Below, piece after piece: positions 34,009 to 43,254 of a DNA stretch of 64,000 bases. Position numbers and translations under genes: made by a program. Location of the stretch: the NCBI GenBank assembly GCA_964420405.1, contig CAYQTL010000006.1:77504-141503 (forward strand), written 5' to 3'. Under the pieces are notes generated by a model that was not told where the DNA came from, ran no database searches, and saw nothing but the letters and a program-made list of their open reading frames with translations. Every line of letters begins with the position of its first letter. Position 1 is the first letter of the stretch. This DNA is from CAYQTL01 sp964420405. GTDB taxonomy: Bacteria > Acidobacteriota > Thermoanaerobaculia > Thermoanaerobaculales > Sulfomarinibacteraceae.

Positions 34009-36761
34009 GATGCACTCCGATCCGTGGTCGGTCTGCCGGGCTGTACCCGGATACGGGCGTCGGCGATCCGGTAGCCCTCGCCGGGGGGCAGGGCGAAGAC
34101 CGGGTTGAGGTCGACCTCGGCGATCTCGGGGACCCCGTCCACCAGGTACGACAGGCGCAGCAGGCCCTCCTCCAGGGCCCCGAGATCGGCGGCGGGATGG
34201 CCCCTGTAGCCCTCCAGCAGCCGCAGACCCTTGATCTCGCGGACCATCTCGTGGGCATCGCGGTCGGTCATCGGGGTGGTTCGGAAGACCACGTCCTTGA
34301 GGATCTCCACGTGGATGCCGCCGAGTCCGAAGGCGACCACCGGACCGAACAGCGGGTCCTGGTTGACGCCCACCATCACCTCGGTCGCCCGCCCCAGCAT
34401 CGGCTGCACCAGGACACCCTCCATGGCATCGGCCCGATCCTCCTCCTCGAGGCGGCGCCGGATGTCGCCCATGGCCCGGCGCACCGCGTCGGCGTCCTCC
34501 AGGTCGAGCACCACACCGCCGATCTCGGTCTTGTGCACGATCTCGACGGAGGCGAGCTTGACCGCCACCGGGTAGCCCACCCGATCCGCGATCGCGACCG
34601 CCTGGTCCTCGTCGCGGGCCACGCCGCCCGCGGCGACGCGGAGCCTGGCGGCGTCGAGCACGGCACGGGACTCCTCGACCGACAGCCAGCCTTGCCCGCG
34701 CTGCTCCAGGGCACGGCGACAGGTGGTCCTGGCCTCCTCCAGATCCGCGTCGTCGAAGTCGGGAAACGCCCCGGGGTCCGAGCGCCGCCACTCGTGGTAG
34801 CCGGCCAACTGGCCCAGCAGGCGACCCATCTCCTCGGGGAACTGGTAGACGGGGATCCGCTCGCCGTCACCGCTCTCGAGCAGGTGGCGCTCCTTCTCGC
34901 CGCCGACGATGGAGGCCATCACCGGCGTGCCTTCGCCCCCCCGTGAGCGGGCGGCCGCCACCGCCTCGGCCACCGCGCGGCCGACCTCGTCGGTGTCGAA
35001 CATCCCCACCGGGGTGTAGATGACGACCAGCGCATCCACCTCGTCGGCGGACAGCACCGTCTCGACCACCTGGCGATAGGTGTCCGGGCCGGCCGACGCG
35101 ATCATGTCGACCGGGTTGCGGGTGCTGGCCTCCGGCGGCAGGATGTCCCGCAGCTTCTCCCGGGTGCCGTCGGACAGGCTCTCGACCTCCATGCCCGCGC
35201 CCTGGGCCGCGTCGACGCAGAGGATGCCGGGACCACCGGCGTTGGTGACGACCGCCAGCCGCCTGCCGCGGGGCAGCGGCTGGGTGGTCAGGGCGCGGGC
35301 GACCCCGAACATCTCCTGCAGGGTCTCCGCCCGGATGACCCCGGTCTGCCGAAACAGGGCGGAGACGGTGGTATCGGCTGCGGTGAGCGCTGCGGTGTGC
35401 GAGCTGGCGGCGCGACCGCCGGCCTCCGAGCGCCCGGACTTCACCGCCACCACCGGCGTGCTGCGGGAAACCCGGCGAGCAATGCGGGCGAACCGTCGCG
35501 GGTTGCCGAACGACTCGAGGTAGAGCAGCACCACGTCGGTGTCAGGGTCGTCCTCCCAGTACTCCAGCAGGTCGTTGGAGGAGACGTCGGCCTTGTTGCC
35601 GACGCTGACGAAGGACGACAGTCCCAGGCCGAGCCGGCGGGTGAGGGCGATGATGGCCACCCCGAGGGCGCCCGACTGGGAGCACAGGGCGACCCGTCCG
35701 CGGGGCGGCATGGCGGGGGCGAACGAGGCGTTGAGCCGGATCTCCGGATGGGTGTGGATCAGGCCCAGGCAGTTCGGACCGATCATCCGCATGCCGTGGC
35801 CGCGGACCCGCTCGGTGAGCCGCTGCTGGCGCTCGGCGCCCTCCTCGCCGGTCTCGGCGAACCCCGCGGAGATGACGATGACCCCTCGGGCTCCGATCTC
35901 GGCGCACTGGTCCACGACGTCGGGGATCGCCCCGGAGGGCACCGCCACAACCGCCAGGTCGATGTCCGCGCCGACGTCGGCGACGGACGGGTAGGCCCGC
36001 ACGGACGCGACGTGGGTCGCCTTCGGGTTGACGGGGTAGACCGGACCCTCGAAACGGTTGGCCACCAACGCCTCGAAGATCCGGTATCCCACGCTGTCCG
36101 GGTTGCGGGAGGCGCCCACCACCGCCACCGAGCGGGGATGGAAGAGCGGCACCAGCGACGCCGCGGTGAACACCCGGGAGGCCAGCCCGTCGGGGGCTCG
36201 GGCCAGCTCGGGGTCGTCGGCGTCCAGCTCATAGGTGACGAGGTCGCCGCGGCGGGTCTCCTCGGCGGCGAATCCGCCCTGGCGGAAGAGCTCGGCCAGG
36301 GGGAGGTTGTCGGCGTGGGCCACGCCGCGCAGCCGGTGGACGCCGCGGCGTGCGGCCAGCACCGCCAGCCGCTGCAGCAGCAGCGTGCCGGCCCCGAGCT
36401 GGCGCAGCTCCGGCTTCACCGCGAGGGTGATGGCCGCGACGCTCTCGCCGTCGAGCACCCGGTAGGCGGCGAACGAGGTGACGCGTCCCCCGGGCTCGGC
36501 GTCCTCGGTGAAGAACACCTCGCCCGTGCCCCGCCGGGACAGCCGCTTGAGGAAGTCGCCGACCTCCTGCGGCTCCAGGTCGAGGCTGGCCGTGACCTGG
36601 AGCAGCTCGTCGTCGTCGAGCTCGGACAGGAACCCCTCCACCCGGCGGGCGTCCTCGGGGAGGGCGCGCTGCAGCTCGAGGTGCGAGCCGTCCCGCAGCA
36701 CGAGGGTGCCGGCGCCCTCTGACCGGCTGGCGGGGGGCTGGAACGATGGGCGGACGGACAT
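34005..36761 (-). CDS. GNAT acetyltransferase fused to an NDP-forming acyl-CoA synthetase
   Basis: 918 residues. An N-terminal GNAT domain (about 20-165; acetyl-CoA loop around RQLGAGTLLL) is followed by a CoA-binding Rossmann domain (about 185-310; VAVVGASRNPDSVGYRIF), a succinyl-CoA-ligase-like domain (about 320-480) and an ATP-grasp domain (about 680-900; VAVKLASVEIVHKTEIGGV). This is the domain set of Pat/PatZ-type lysine acetyltransferases, here with GNAT at the N-terminus as in actinobacterial forms. His455 in the SSHTAAL motif matches the phosphorylated His of active ADP-forming acetyl-CoA synthetases, so the synthetase half may be catalytic rather than only regulatory. GAGGAGGTCCGCG precedes ATG 36761. 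The gene overlaps the small DUF2892 gene downstream. Confidence 0.88.
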   Translation of the reverse strand: MSVRPSFQPPASRSEGAGTLVLRDGSHLELQRALPEDARRVEGFLSELDDDELLQVTASLDLEPQEVGDFLKRLSRRGTGEVFFTEDAEPGGRVTSFAAYRVLDGESVAAITLAVKPELRQLGAGTLLLQRLAVLAARRGVHRLRGVAHADNLPLAELFRQGGFAAEETRRGDLVTYELDADDPELARAPDGLASRVFTAASLVPLFHPRSVAVVGASRNPDSVGYRIFEALVANRFEGPVYPVNPKATHVASVRAYPSVADVGADIDLAVVAVPSGAIPDVVDQCAEIGARGVIVISAGFAETGEEGAERQQRLTERVRGHGMRMIGPNCLGLIHTHPEIRLNASFAPAMPPRGRVALCSQSGALGVAIIALTRRLGLGLSSFVSVGNKADVSSNDLLEYWEDDPDTDVVLLYLESFGNPRRFARIARRVSRSTPVVAVKSGRSEAGGRAASSHTAALTAADTTVSALFRQTGVIRAETLQEMFGVARALTTQPLPRGRRLAVVTNAGGPGILCVDAAQGAGMEVESLSDGTREKLRDILPPEASTRNPVDMIASAGPDTYRQVVETVLSADEVDALVVIYTPVGMFDTDEVGRAVAEAVAAARSRGGEGTPVMASIVGGEKERHLLESGDGERIPVYQFPEEMGRLLGQLAGYHEWRRSDPGAFPDFDDADLEEARTTCRRALEQRGQGWLSVEESRAVLDAARLRVAAGGVARDEDQAVAIADRVGYPVAVKLASVEIVHKTEIGGVVLDLEDADAVRRAMGDIRRRLEEEDRADAMEGVLVQPMLGRATEVMVGVNQDPLFGPVVAFGLGGIHVEILKDVVFRTTPMTDRDAHEMVREIKGLRLLEGYRGHPAADLGALEEGLLRLSYLVDGVPEIAEVDLNPVFALPPGEGYRIADARIRVQPGRPTTDRSAS

Positions 36762-37060
36762 CGCGGACCTCCTCGTCGGCTGGCGACCCGATGCCCGATG
36801 CTCTCACAGCGGAAGGTGCGGATGTGGGGTCCGACGGAGCGTGGGGCCGGGCGGCCGGGTACGTCGGAGAGGCCGCAACGTGCCGGCGGGACTCACAGAT
36901 ACGGCATCTTTCACCGGTGCGCCGAGCGTCTTCCGAAATCCCCCCAGAGGGGAGCCGCGGCAGCCCCCGGGGGGAGTCCGGGATCCTCCCCAGAGCTCAC
37001 GCGACGGCATCTCGTCGTTGCGATCGCGGCCCGATCGGCGCCGACCCTGTCCGGCGCCGC

Positions 37061-40024
37061 TCAGCTCCCGGACAGCCGTGAGCGCAGCTCGCGGCGCCGC
37101 GCCTCCCGCCTGGCCTCGATCGCTGCCGGGTCGTCCGCTCCGACCCGCCGGTGGGCCTCACGGAACGAGAGCGGGTTGCCGAGGATGGGCCGGTCGTAGG
37201 TGCGCTGCCGATCCCTGAGGTCGGTGTCCTCGCTGACGCGCAGCAGCACCTCGTCCTCGCCGGCGAAGAACACCGTCGTCAGTCGCTCGCCGGCAGCGGC
37301 GTGGACAGGGGCGTCGGAGACGACCTTGTAGGTCCCGGCGCCCGGCTCGAGGACCAGCTCCGGGGCGATGCTCTCCACGTCGAAGGCGTCGCGAGCCTCG
37401 ACGCGGCGCGCCCGCGTGCCGAGCAGCACACAGCCTTCGACGGTGCCGGCGTCGACCTCCACGTCGACCAGGACGGAGTCCCGGACGTTGGCCGTCGGAC
37501 CGAGCCGCGTGCGCCCGACGACCCGGTTGCCGCGCTCGTCGGGCTGCACGTCGACGCCGGCCAGCGCGCGGGCGATCTCGCCGTCGTCGTCGCGGGCGGC
37601 GAGGGCCATGTAGAAGGCGTACGCCTGTCGGTGCTGTCCGACGTCGCCCCAGTACTGGTCCCCGAAGTCGAGCGCCACGAGGCGTGCCGGGCGGCGGTGG
37701 TGCTGCTCGAAGCGGTCGAGAACGCCCCGCAGACGCTCGACGACGTCTGGCAGGTCAATCGCCAGCCGTGCGATCGCCGCACTGTCCGAGCGTGCGCGGC
37801 GCCACGCCTCCGCGCGGGCGCGGGAGTCGCCGAGGGCCGCGACTGTGAGGGCGGTGAACAGCTGGGGGTCGAGGTCGGGGCGCGACCTCCGGTCGGCCGA
37901 AGGGTCGTTGATTTCGGCGCCGAACTCGTCCAGCAGGAGGTCGAGCAGCGCCCGCGAGACCGCGATCGAGCCGAGGTTGACGCCGCCGTACAGCCGCCCC
38001 TCGCGCCGCAGCAGCAGGCCGCGCTCCGCCAGCGGCGCCATCTCGGCGAGGGGACGGCGCGGGATGAACGCCGTCACCCGACCCTCGTCGTCGACGCCGA
38101 CCCAGTCCTTGTTGGCCGCGGTGTCGGCGTCCATCGCCTGCACGGAGACGAAGCGCACCACGTCCGCGCGGTCGAACAGCGGGTCGACGCCGGACAGGTC
38201 GCGGGTGGGGATCTGCACCTCGTCGCCCCACTTGACGACCACCCCGTCGAACCCCGACCGGCGCAGGAAGGCCTCCACCGGGGCGAAGGTGCGCAGGGCG
38301 ATCTCGACGATGGGCAGCCGGCGCCCCCGACGCTGCACGAATGACGAGAGGGCAGGCTTCTGCCCGCACTCGGCCTCGGTGAACGGGCTGGCGCGGGTGC
38401 CCTCCCCGAAGACGAAGGCGAGCAGCGCGCCCTCGCCGGGCGCGAGGTGCAGCCGCAGCCGTTGCCACATCAGCAGCAGCCCGAAGGCCTGGTTCACGGG
38501 CAGGTCCTCGTGCAGCGACACCGCCAGGCGGGCGCCGAAGTCGCCGCGCATCTGGTCGAGCTTGCGCTGCCAGAAGATCCGGGCGGCCGCCGATCCGCAC
38601 ACCGTCCCGATCACGTGGGCCGGCTCGCCGTCGGCGAAGAGACGCTCGGCGGTGTCGATGTTGCGCCGTACCTCGGCGACGTACCGCCGCTCGCCCGCCG
38701 GATCCGCGGGCGCCGACTCGGGCGGGGCCGCGCCGTCGGGCGGGCGCGGGACCAGCTCGACGGGCCCCCTCCCGCCGAGCTCACGGCCCCCGTTCTCCTT
38801 CGCCGGTCTCGGCAGCCCGGCGGCGAACACCTCCGCGGACCCGGTGGCCCGGACGGTGACCCGGGCGCCGTGGGGCAGCAGGCACGCCTGGCCCCGACCG
38901 AGCGGCAGCACGTCACCGTCGCAGGTCACGACGACCTCGGTCGCGGCATGCTCCGGCAGGGCGAGCCACGTCTCGGGACCGAACACCTCGCGGGTGGCCT
39001 CCCGGCCGGTCTCGAGCCGCAGTCGGCGCAGCTCCAGGCCGGCCGCCGGGACGGCGAGCGTCTCCTCGATTCCGGCGTCGTCCCGGACCGGCTCGAGCAG
39101 CGGCGGCGCCCCGGCGTCGAAACGGACGATCCGCAGCAGCTCGGCCGGGTCGACGTGCTTGGACGTGAGCCCCGCCCGCAGGACGTTGTCGGAGCTGGCC
39201 ATCAGCTCGACCCCCGCTCCGCGGAGGTAGGCGTGGGGCACCCCCGGGGGCAGGAAGAGCGCCTGCCCCCTGGTGAGCCGGACGTGCTCGAGGAGAAACA
39301 CGAGCAGCAGGCCGAGGTCGGGCGGGCGACCGGGGAAGAGCTCCCGGGCCGCCGTCAGTACCCAGTGCTCGGGAGCGTCCACGTCGAATGGTTCGCGGGA
39401 GTCCTCCGCGTCGAGCCGGCGGAGCAGCGCGTCCAGCGCGGGGACGGTCCGCGTCTCGGGCAGGTCGAAGAACGCCTCCAGCGTGGAGCGCAACCCCGCG
39501 GGATCGGCGGGGGGAGGTCCCGGCACGAGCGACGACAGCTCGGGCGCGGCGTCGAGGGCCCGGACCAGGTCGTCGCCCTGCCGGAAGCCGCACAGGGCGT
39601 GGAACTCGGTCAGCGCGACGAGGATCTCGGGCTTGTGGTCGGGATCGCGGTAGCAGCGCGTCGGTGCGTCCCGCGGGATCCCGGCCGCCTCCTCGCGGGC
39701 GAAGCCCGCCGCGGCCTGCGCCCGGTCCGGATGGGTCTGGATCGACAGCGGCCGCGCCGCGGCCAGCAGCTTCAGCAGGTACGGCAGCCCGTCGAGCCTC
39801 GCGCCGAGCTCGCGTCCGAAGTAGCGTTCCTTGTGCACGGCGAGGAAGGCGTCGAGGGGCGAGCCGTCCTCACCGGCGAGGGCCGGGGCCCGGGGATGCG
39901 CCCCGTACCAGGCCTCGGCACAGGGTCCCACGTGGGCCTCGAGGCCGAGCAGGTCGGGGAGGAACCGCTCGTCGCCCCAGGCGTAGGGCTGGAGGTGGGG
40001 TCGGATGCGGAGGGGCGCCGCCAC
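37061..40024 (-). CDS. Type I mannose-6-phosphate isomerase fused to a sugar nucleotidyltransferase-like domain
   Basis: 987 residues from GTG 40024 (AGGAGTG ribosome binding site). Residues 1-400 are a class I phosphomannose isomerase: PYAWGDERFLPDLLG, zinc ligands Gln96 and His98 in IQTHPD, Glu133 in HKPEIL and His264 in PPGVPHAYLRGAG. After a Pro/Ala linker (about 405-445), residues about 450-830 resemble a GT-A nucleotidyltransferase. The signature reads FGEGTRASPFTEAECGQKPA (Gly540 to Lys556-Pro557), a variant of GxGTRxxPxTxxxxKP, and is followed by VVKWGDEVQIPTRDLSGVDPLF and NKDWVGVD. Residues about 845-900 (RTRLGPTANVRDSVLVDVEV) look like a short left-handed beta-helix. The known bifunctional AlgA/ManC enzymes have the reverse order and a type II isomerase. 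Fructose-6-P to mannose-6-P is likely; the second substrate is unknown. Confidence 0.78.
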   Translation of the reverse strand: MAAPLRIRPHLQPYAWGDERFLPDLLGLEAHVGPCAEAWYGAHPRAPALAGEDGSPLDAFLAVHKERYFGRELGARLDGLPYLLKLLAAARPLSIQTHPDRAQAAAGFAREEAAGIPRDAPTRCYRDPDHKPEILVALTEFHALCGFRQGDDLVRALDAAPELSSLVPGPPPADPAGLRSTLEAFFDLPETRTVPALDALLRRLDAEDSREPFDVDAPEHWVLTAARELFPGRPPDLGLLLVFLLEHVRLTRGQALFLPPGVPHAYLRGAGVELMASSDNVLRAGLTSKHVDPAELLRIVRFDAGAPPLLEPVRDDAGIEETLAVPAAGLELRRLRLETGREATREVFGPETWLALPEHAATEVVVTCDGDVLPLGRGQACLLPHGARVTVRATGSAEVFAAGLPRPAKENGGRELGGRGPVELVPRPPDGAAPPESAPADPAGERRYVAEVRRNIDTAERLFADGEPAHVIGTVCGSAAARIFWQRKLDQMRGDFGARLAVSLHEDLPVNQAFGLLLMWQRLRLHLAPGEGALLAFVFGEGTRASPFTEAECGQKPALSSFVQRRGRRLPIVEIALRTFAPVEAFLRRSGFDGVVVKWGDEVQIPTRDLSGVDPLFDRADVVRFVSVQAMDADTAANKDWVGVDDEGRVTAFIPRRPLAEMAPLAERGLLLRREGRLYGGVNLGSIAVSRALLDLLLDEFGAEINDPSADRRSRPDLDPQLFTALTVAALGDSRARAEAWRRARSDSAAIARLAIDLPDVVERLRGVLDRFEQHHRRPARLVALDFGDQYWGDVGQHRQAYAFYMALAARDDDGEIARALAGVDVQPDERGNRVVGRTRLGPTANVRDSVLVDVEVDAGTVEGCVLLGTRARRVEARDAFDVESIAPELVLEPGAGTYKVVSDAPVHAAAGERLTTVFFAGEDEVLLRVSEDTDLRDRQRTYDRPILGNPLSFREAHRRVGADDPAAIEARREARRRELRSRLSGS

Positions 40025-40349
40025 GTCGCGGGCACTCCTACACCGGCGGGACGAGGAACGGTGGTGCGCCCTGGACAGATGGCCGCCGCCGCCCCGCCAC
40101 CATTCGACCGGAACCCGACCCCATGGGCCGAGACTCTAACACGGGGTCCCCGTCGAGACGCCGGCTCCGCTCGGGGCGAGGCCCGGGGGACTCGCGCAGC
40201 CCGGCCTCCGGTAGAGCGGGCGCCGTCGCGCGCGAGCCGTGGCGGCGGGCCGCACCCCGCGGCAGTGGTCGTCGGCAGCGGCCGTCACCTGCCGGCGGAC
40301 GGGTGTGCCGCTCGCCCCTTCGTCCCGATCGTCGAGCGGCACCCGCCGT
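40025..40349. other. Intergenic region upstream of the isomerase fusion
   Basis: 325 bp between two leftward genes. It holds a hairpin at 40301-40344 next to the stop of the upstream gene and a minus-strand TAGAGT (40138-40133), about 110 bp before GTG 40024, that may be the -10 element of the isomerase gene. Confidence 0.4.
40301..40344 (-). terminator. Candidate terminator hairpin after the ACT-domain gene
   Basis: GGGTGTGCCGCTCG pairs with CGAGCGGCACCC (12 bp with a 2-nt bulge, 18-nt loop), starting 6 nt beyond the stop codon of the leftward gene that ends at 40350. Confidence 0.45.
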
Positions 40350-41165
40350 TCATCCTCCGCCGCACGATCCACGGTTCCGTCCGAGCTCTGGCAGGCTCTC
40401 GGACTGGATCACGTGCAGGTGGAGGCGATCGTCGCCTCCGGCCGTGCGGCGGAGCTGCTGCTGCAGCCCGCCGGCGGTGCCTTCCCCCGGAGCCGGGACG
40501 ATGACCAGGCGGACCCGACTGAAGCCGCCTTCGTCGCGCATCGCGCGGCTCCGCGACAGGACATCCGGGAGAGAGCGCTCGAACCGTGCGAATGCGCCCC
40601 CTCCGAGCACCAGGACGAGGAGCCGACTCCCGACGTCGATGGACGCCTCGATCGGGACGCCGGCGAGCTCTCCGGGGTGCAGCCGGACGTCGATGCTCGC
40701 GAAGACCTCCGGCGGGCAGCCGCAGCCGAGGGTGTGGCGGATGAAGCGGACCAGATCCAGCGCCGGGTCGGCGCCGGCGGCGGCCGTGAGGCCGTGACCC
40801 GCGGTCTCGAGAGCGGCGATCGCCTGAGCGAGCTGGGGCTCCTTCACAAGCAGGTAGTCGGTCTGGTACGTGGACAGGGCGAAGACCGCCACGCCGGCCG
40901 CTGCCAGCGGCGCCGCCAGCGACTCCAGGACCCCGGTCAGCTCGAAGGCCAGTGGCCCGGTCACGGCCAGGCAGCGCCATCCCCGCTCGCACGGGACGCC
41001 CGCCGGACAGCACTCCTCGCGGGACACCACGGACACCTCGTCAGGCGTCCGGGTGACCGAGAAGAGACCCTCGCCGGAGAAGGCGGGCAGGGGGGCCGCG
41101 GGGCAGAGCCTCCAGACCGAGTACCGGCCTGGGAGGAGGGACAGCCGCAACGAGTGGTCCGCCAT
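40350..41165 (-). CDS. ACT-domain protein with a C-terminal Cys-rich domain (CGCPPEVF)
   Basis: 271 residues. Residues 5-128 form the paired ACT unit seen in small bacterial ACT proteins: LPGRYSVWRL, FSVTRTPDEVSVV, CERGWRCLAVTGPL, FELTGVLESLAAPLAAAGV and FALSTYQTDYLLVKE. Such domains bind amino acids and usually act alone. Here residues about 140-260 add a second domain with FIRHTLGCGCPPEVFASIDV, then VGSRLLVLVLGGGAFARFE, whose CGC and downstream hydrophobic strands recall small stand-alone proteins of unknown function. The fused form could couple amino-acid sensing to a metal- or thiol-dependent activity (inference). A TATAGT box 11 nt before ATG 41165 leaves a leader of only about 5 nt. Confidence 0.65.
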   Translation of the reverse strand: MADHSLRLSLLPGRYSVWRLCPAAPLPAFSGEGLFSVTRTPDEVSVVSREECCPAGVPCERGWRCLAVTGPLAFELTGVLESLAAPLAAAGVAVFALSTYQTDYLLVKEPQLAQAIAALETAGHGLTAAAGADPALDLVRFIRHTLGCGCPPEVFASIDVRLHPGELAGVPIEASIDVGSRLLVLVLGGGAFARFERSLPDVLSRSRAMRDEGGFSRVRLVIVPAPGEGTAGGLQQQLRRTAGGDDRLHLHVIQSESLPELGRNRGSCGGG

Positions 41166-41176
41166 GACGGTGGCCC

Positions 41177-41182
41177 ACTATA
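41177..41182 (-). promoter_or_regulatory. Candidate -10 element (TATAGT), near-leaderless
   Basis: On the minus strand TATAGT ends 11 nt before ATG 41165. No Shine-Dalgarno sequence is visible between them. Confidence 0.35.
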
Positions 41183-41389
41183 GCGAGCCCCGGTCCGTCG
41201 CCGGAGCGCGGACCGGGTCGATGCCGGGCACCGCCGCAGCGCTCGCGGCCCGTCGGATGCGCGCCCTGGTTTCCCGTCCCCGGCGGCGGCGCACGCCCGG
41301 CGGAGCTCTCCGCCAGCGTGTGGCTCGCGTTGGCGATCTCGGTCAGGCGCCGCTCCGCTCCGGCCACCCTGCGGCCCCGCGGGACCCGG

Positions 41390-43006
41390 TCACGGGGCGG
41401 CGCTCGACCACTCGGAGACGTCGCCGGTCTCGAAACCGTCGCCGAAGAGGTACCACGCGCCGTAGCCCCACGAGAAGAGGACGCCGTCGGCGCCCCCGTT
41501 GTGGCTGTCGTCCCAGGCGCCTGCGCTGGTGGGGAAGTCCGCCGAGCCCGACCAGCCGTGGACGTAGAGCCGGTTGTCGACCACGAAAGGAGCGTACGCC
41601 GCGTCGTCGGCCGAGCCTCCGATGAACGTTCCATACGAGAGTGTCGCGAGGTTTGCGTCGAGCCGGACGTGGAACCCGTCACTCGATCCGTCCAGCACGG
41701 TGTCGAATCCGTCCGTCGACGTCGGGAAGTCGGACGAGGCGGTGCTCCCCGCGACGTGGATCCCACCGGTGGGATCGAGCATGAGCCCCAAGGGCGTGTC
41801 TCCGCCGCTCCCGCCGACGAAGGTGCTCGCGACGAGGGTGGTCAGCCCACCGTCGAGGACCGCGACGAAGCCGTCGGAGCCACCGTTGTGGGTCGTGTCG
41901 AACGCTCCTGTGGTGACCGGGAAATCGGTCGCGTCGGTGCGGCCGATCACCACCACCGAGCCGCCGGTGGTCGTCCCGATGCCGTACAGCATGTCGTGCA
42001 CGCCGTATCGGCCGATGCAGGTGGAGCCCATGAGGGTCGAGAGGTCGGCCGACAACCTGCTGACGAACGCCTCCCGGCTGAAGGCGTGGTTCGAGCAGGT
42101 CGAGTACGCTCCCACCGTCGTCGGATAGTGGGCCCCGTAGCTGGTCGAGTTCTGGGTGTCGCCGCCGACGAGCACAGTGTCGTCCGAGGCGACGTGGAGG
42201 ACGCGCGCCTCGTCCCACAGCGCACCTCCGATGAAGGTCGACGCCAGCAGGCTGGAGAGGGTGCCGTCGAGCTTCGCGACGACGGTGTCGCCGTGACCCG
42301 GCGCATAGTCGTTGTAGGTGGTGTCGTAGGCTCCGGCCGTGGTCGGGAAGTCCGCCGAGGTCGAACGGAACCCGAGAATCGCGTTGTCGGCGGAATCGAC
42401 CTCGATCTGCAGCGCGCCCCAGCTCTCGGTTCCGCTCCCCCCGAGATAGGTCGCCGCGAGCACGGTCGTCAGATCGGCGCTGAGCTTGACGACGAAGACG
42501 TCGTCCACGGCGTTTTTCGTGCCCTGGAAGGCGCCGGGGGTGGTCGGGACGTCGGCTGACAGGGTGGCGCCCGCCACCAGCAGGCTGCCGTCCGAGGCGA
42601 TCGCCAGAGCGGGGTACTTCTCCACGTCGGAGCCGCCCACGAACGTCGCGGCCAGCAGGGTCGTCAGGTCAGGGTCGAGCTTGGCGACGTAGAGGTCGGC
42701 GGCGCCGCCGAGGTAGGTGGGTCCGTGGACCCCCGGTGTGGTCGGGAAGTCGGCCGAGGTCGTCGTGCTGGCGACGTAGATGTTGCCGGCAGCGTCGCGG
42801 ACGCACCGCGAGTTGTGCTCGTCCCCGCTGCCGCCGAGAAACGTCGAGGCCAGAGGCCCGGTGGCCGAGGCGAGGCCGGTCGCCAACAGCAGGACCGTGA
42901 CGAGGATGGCCAGACCGACGATCGAGGCACGCTGCGGTGGGTCGCCGGCCCGCTCGAGCGCGGATGTCGTGCTCCAGGACAGGGGCTTCGGGTTGCTCGT
43001 CCTCAT
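41390..43006 (-). CDS. Secreted SBBP-repeat beta-propeller protein with C-terminal DGFETG tag
   Basis: 538 residues. After a 24-residue charged lead comes a signal segment (IVGLAILVTVLLLATGLASA). The rest is made of about eight SBBP-type repeats of 50-60 residues; each contains 'STFLGGSGDE', 'VASTTTSADFPTTPGAFD' and 'DLYVAKLDPDLTTLL'-like phrases. SBBP propellers are abundant in Acidobacteriota and Myxococcota surface proteins; no activity is known. The protein ends YLFGDGFETGDVSEWSSAAP, a tag also found in two other secreted proteins here. GGGAG is about 9 nt before ATG 43006. Confidence 0.85.
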   Translation of the reverse strand: MRTSNPKPLSWSTTSALERAGDPPQRASIVGLAILVTVLLLATGLASATGPLASTFLGGSGDEHNSRCVRDAAGNIYVASTTTSADFPTTPGVHGPTYLGGAADLYVAKLDPDLTTLLAATFVGGSDVEKYPALAIASDGSLLVAGATLSADVPTTPGAFQGTKNAVDDVFVVKLSADLTTVLAATYLGGSGTESWGALQIEVDSADNAILGFRSTSADFPTTAGAYDTTYNDYAPGHGDTVVAKLDGTLSSLLASTFIGGALWDEARVLHVASDDTVLVGGDTQNSTSYGAHYPTTVGAYSTCSNHAFSREAFVSRLSADLSTLMGSTCIGRYGVHDMLYGIGTTTGGSVVVIGRTDATDFPVTTGAFDTTHNGGSDGFVAVLDGGLTTLVASTFVGGSGGDTPLGLMLDPTGGIHVAGSTASSDFPTSTDGFDTVLDGSSDGFHVRLDANLATLSYGTFIGGSADDAAYAPFVVDNRLYVHGWSGSADFPTSAGAWDDSHNGGADGVLFSWGYGAWYLFGDGFETGDVSEWSSAAP

Positions 43007-43211
43007 GACTGGATCTCCCTTCAGATCTCGGGTGATGTGCGTCGGACCGGGGTCCTCGACGGAACACACGACGTTTCCTCCCGGACGGGATCACGGCACG
43101 CGCGGCACAGCGACTCTGTGTGCCCCCGCGCGGTGGTCGGGCCAGCGGCTGGCGAGCCCGGCACGACGCCTGAGGCCGCGCGGCGCGGGTCACCCCGGGC
43201 GGCGCGTCCGG

Positions 43212-43217
43212 TAGAAT
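43212..43217 (+). promoter_or_regulatory. Candidate -10 element of the sigma-kinase operon (TAGAAT)
   Basis: TAGAAT lies 37 nt before ATG 43255. An ATG at 43216 overlaps the hexamer itself and is therefore unlikely to be the start codon. No -35 element is recognisable. Confidence 0.35.
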
Positions 43218-43254
43218 GGAGTGGACCGGAACCCCCACAGGGACCGCACCAGGC

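Noticed and set aside
36939..36990. Runs of C and G (TCCCC / GGGGA; CCCCCGGGGGG) between two leftward genes
   Set aside because: Stems are only about 5 bp and overlap one another; not distinguishable from base-composition noise, so not listed as a terminator.
40133..40138. TAGAGT on the minus strand as a promoter of the isomerase fusion
   Set aside because: It is a single weak hexamer without a -35 partner and about 110 bp from the start; mentioned in the intergenic entry but too weak for its own feature.
41390..43006. Internal periodicity that might be a DNA tandem repeat
   Set aside because: The repetition is at the protein level (SBBP blades of 50-60 residues) and the nucleotide copies have diverged.
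43216..43254. Earlier ATG start for the ECF sigma factor
   Set aside because: The ATG at 43216 overlaps a TAGAAT promoter-like hexamer, and the extra 13 residues are not part of the sigma-factor fold.
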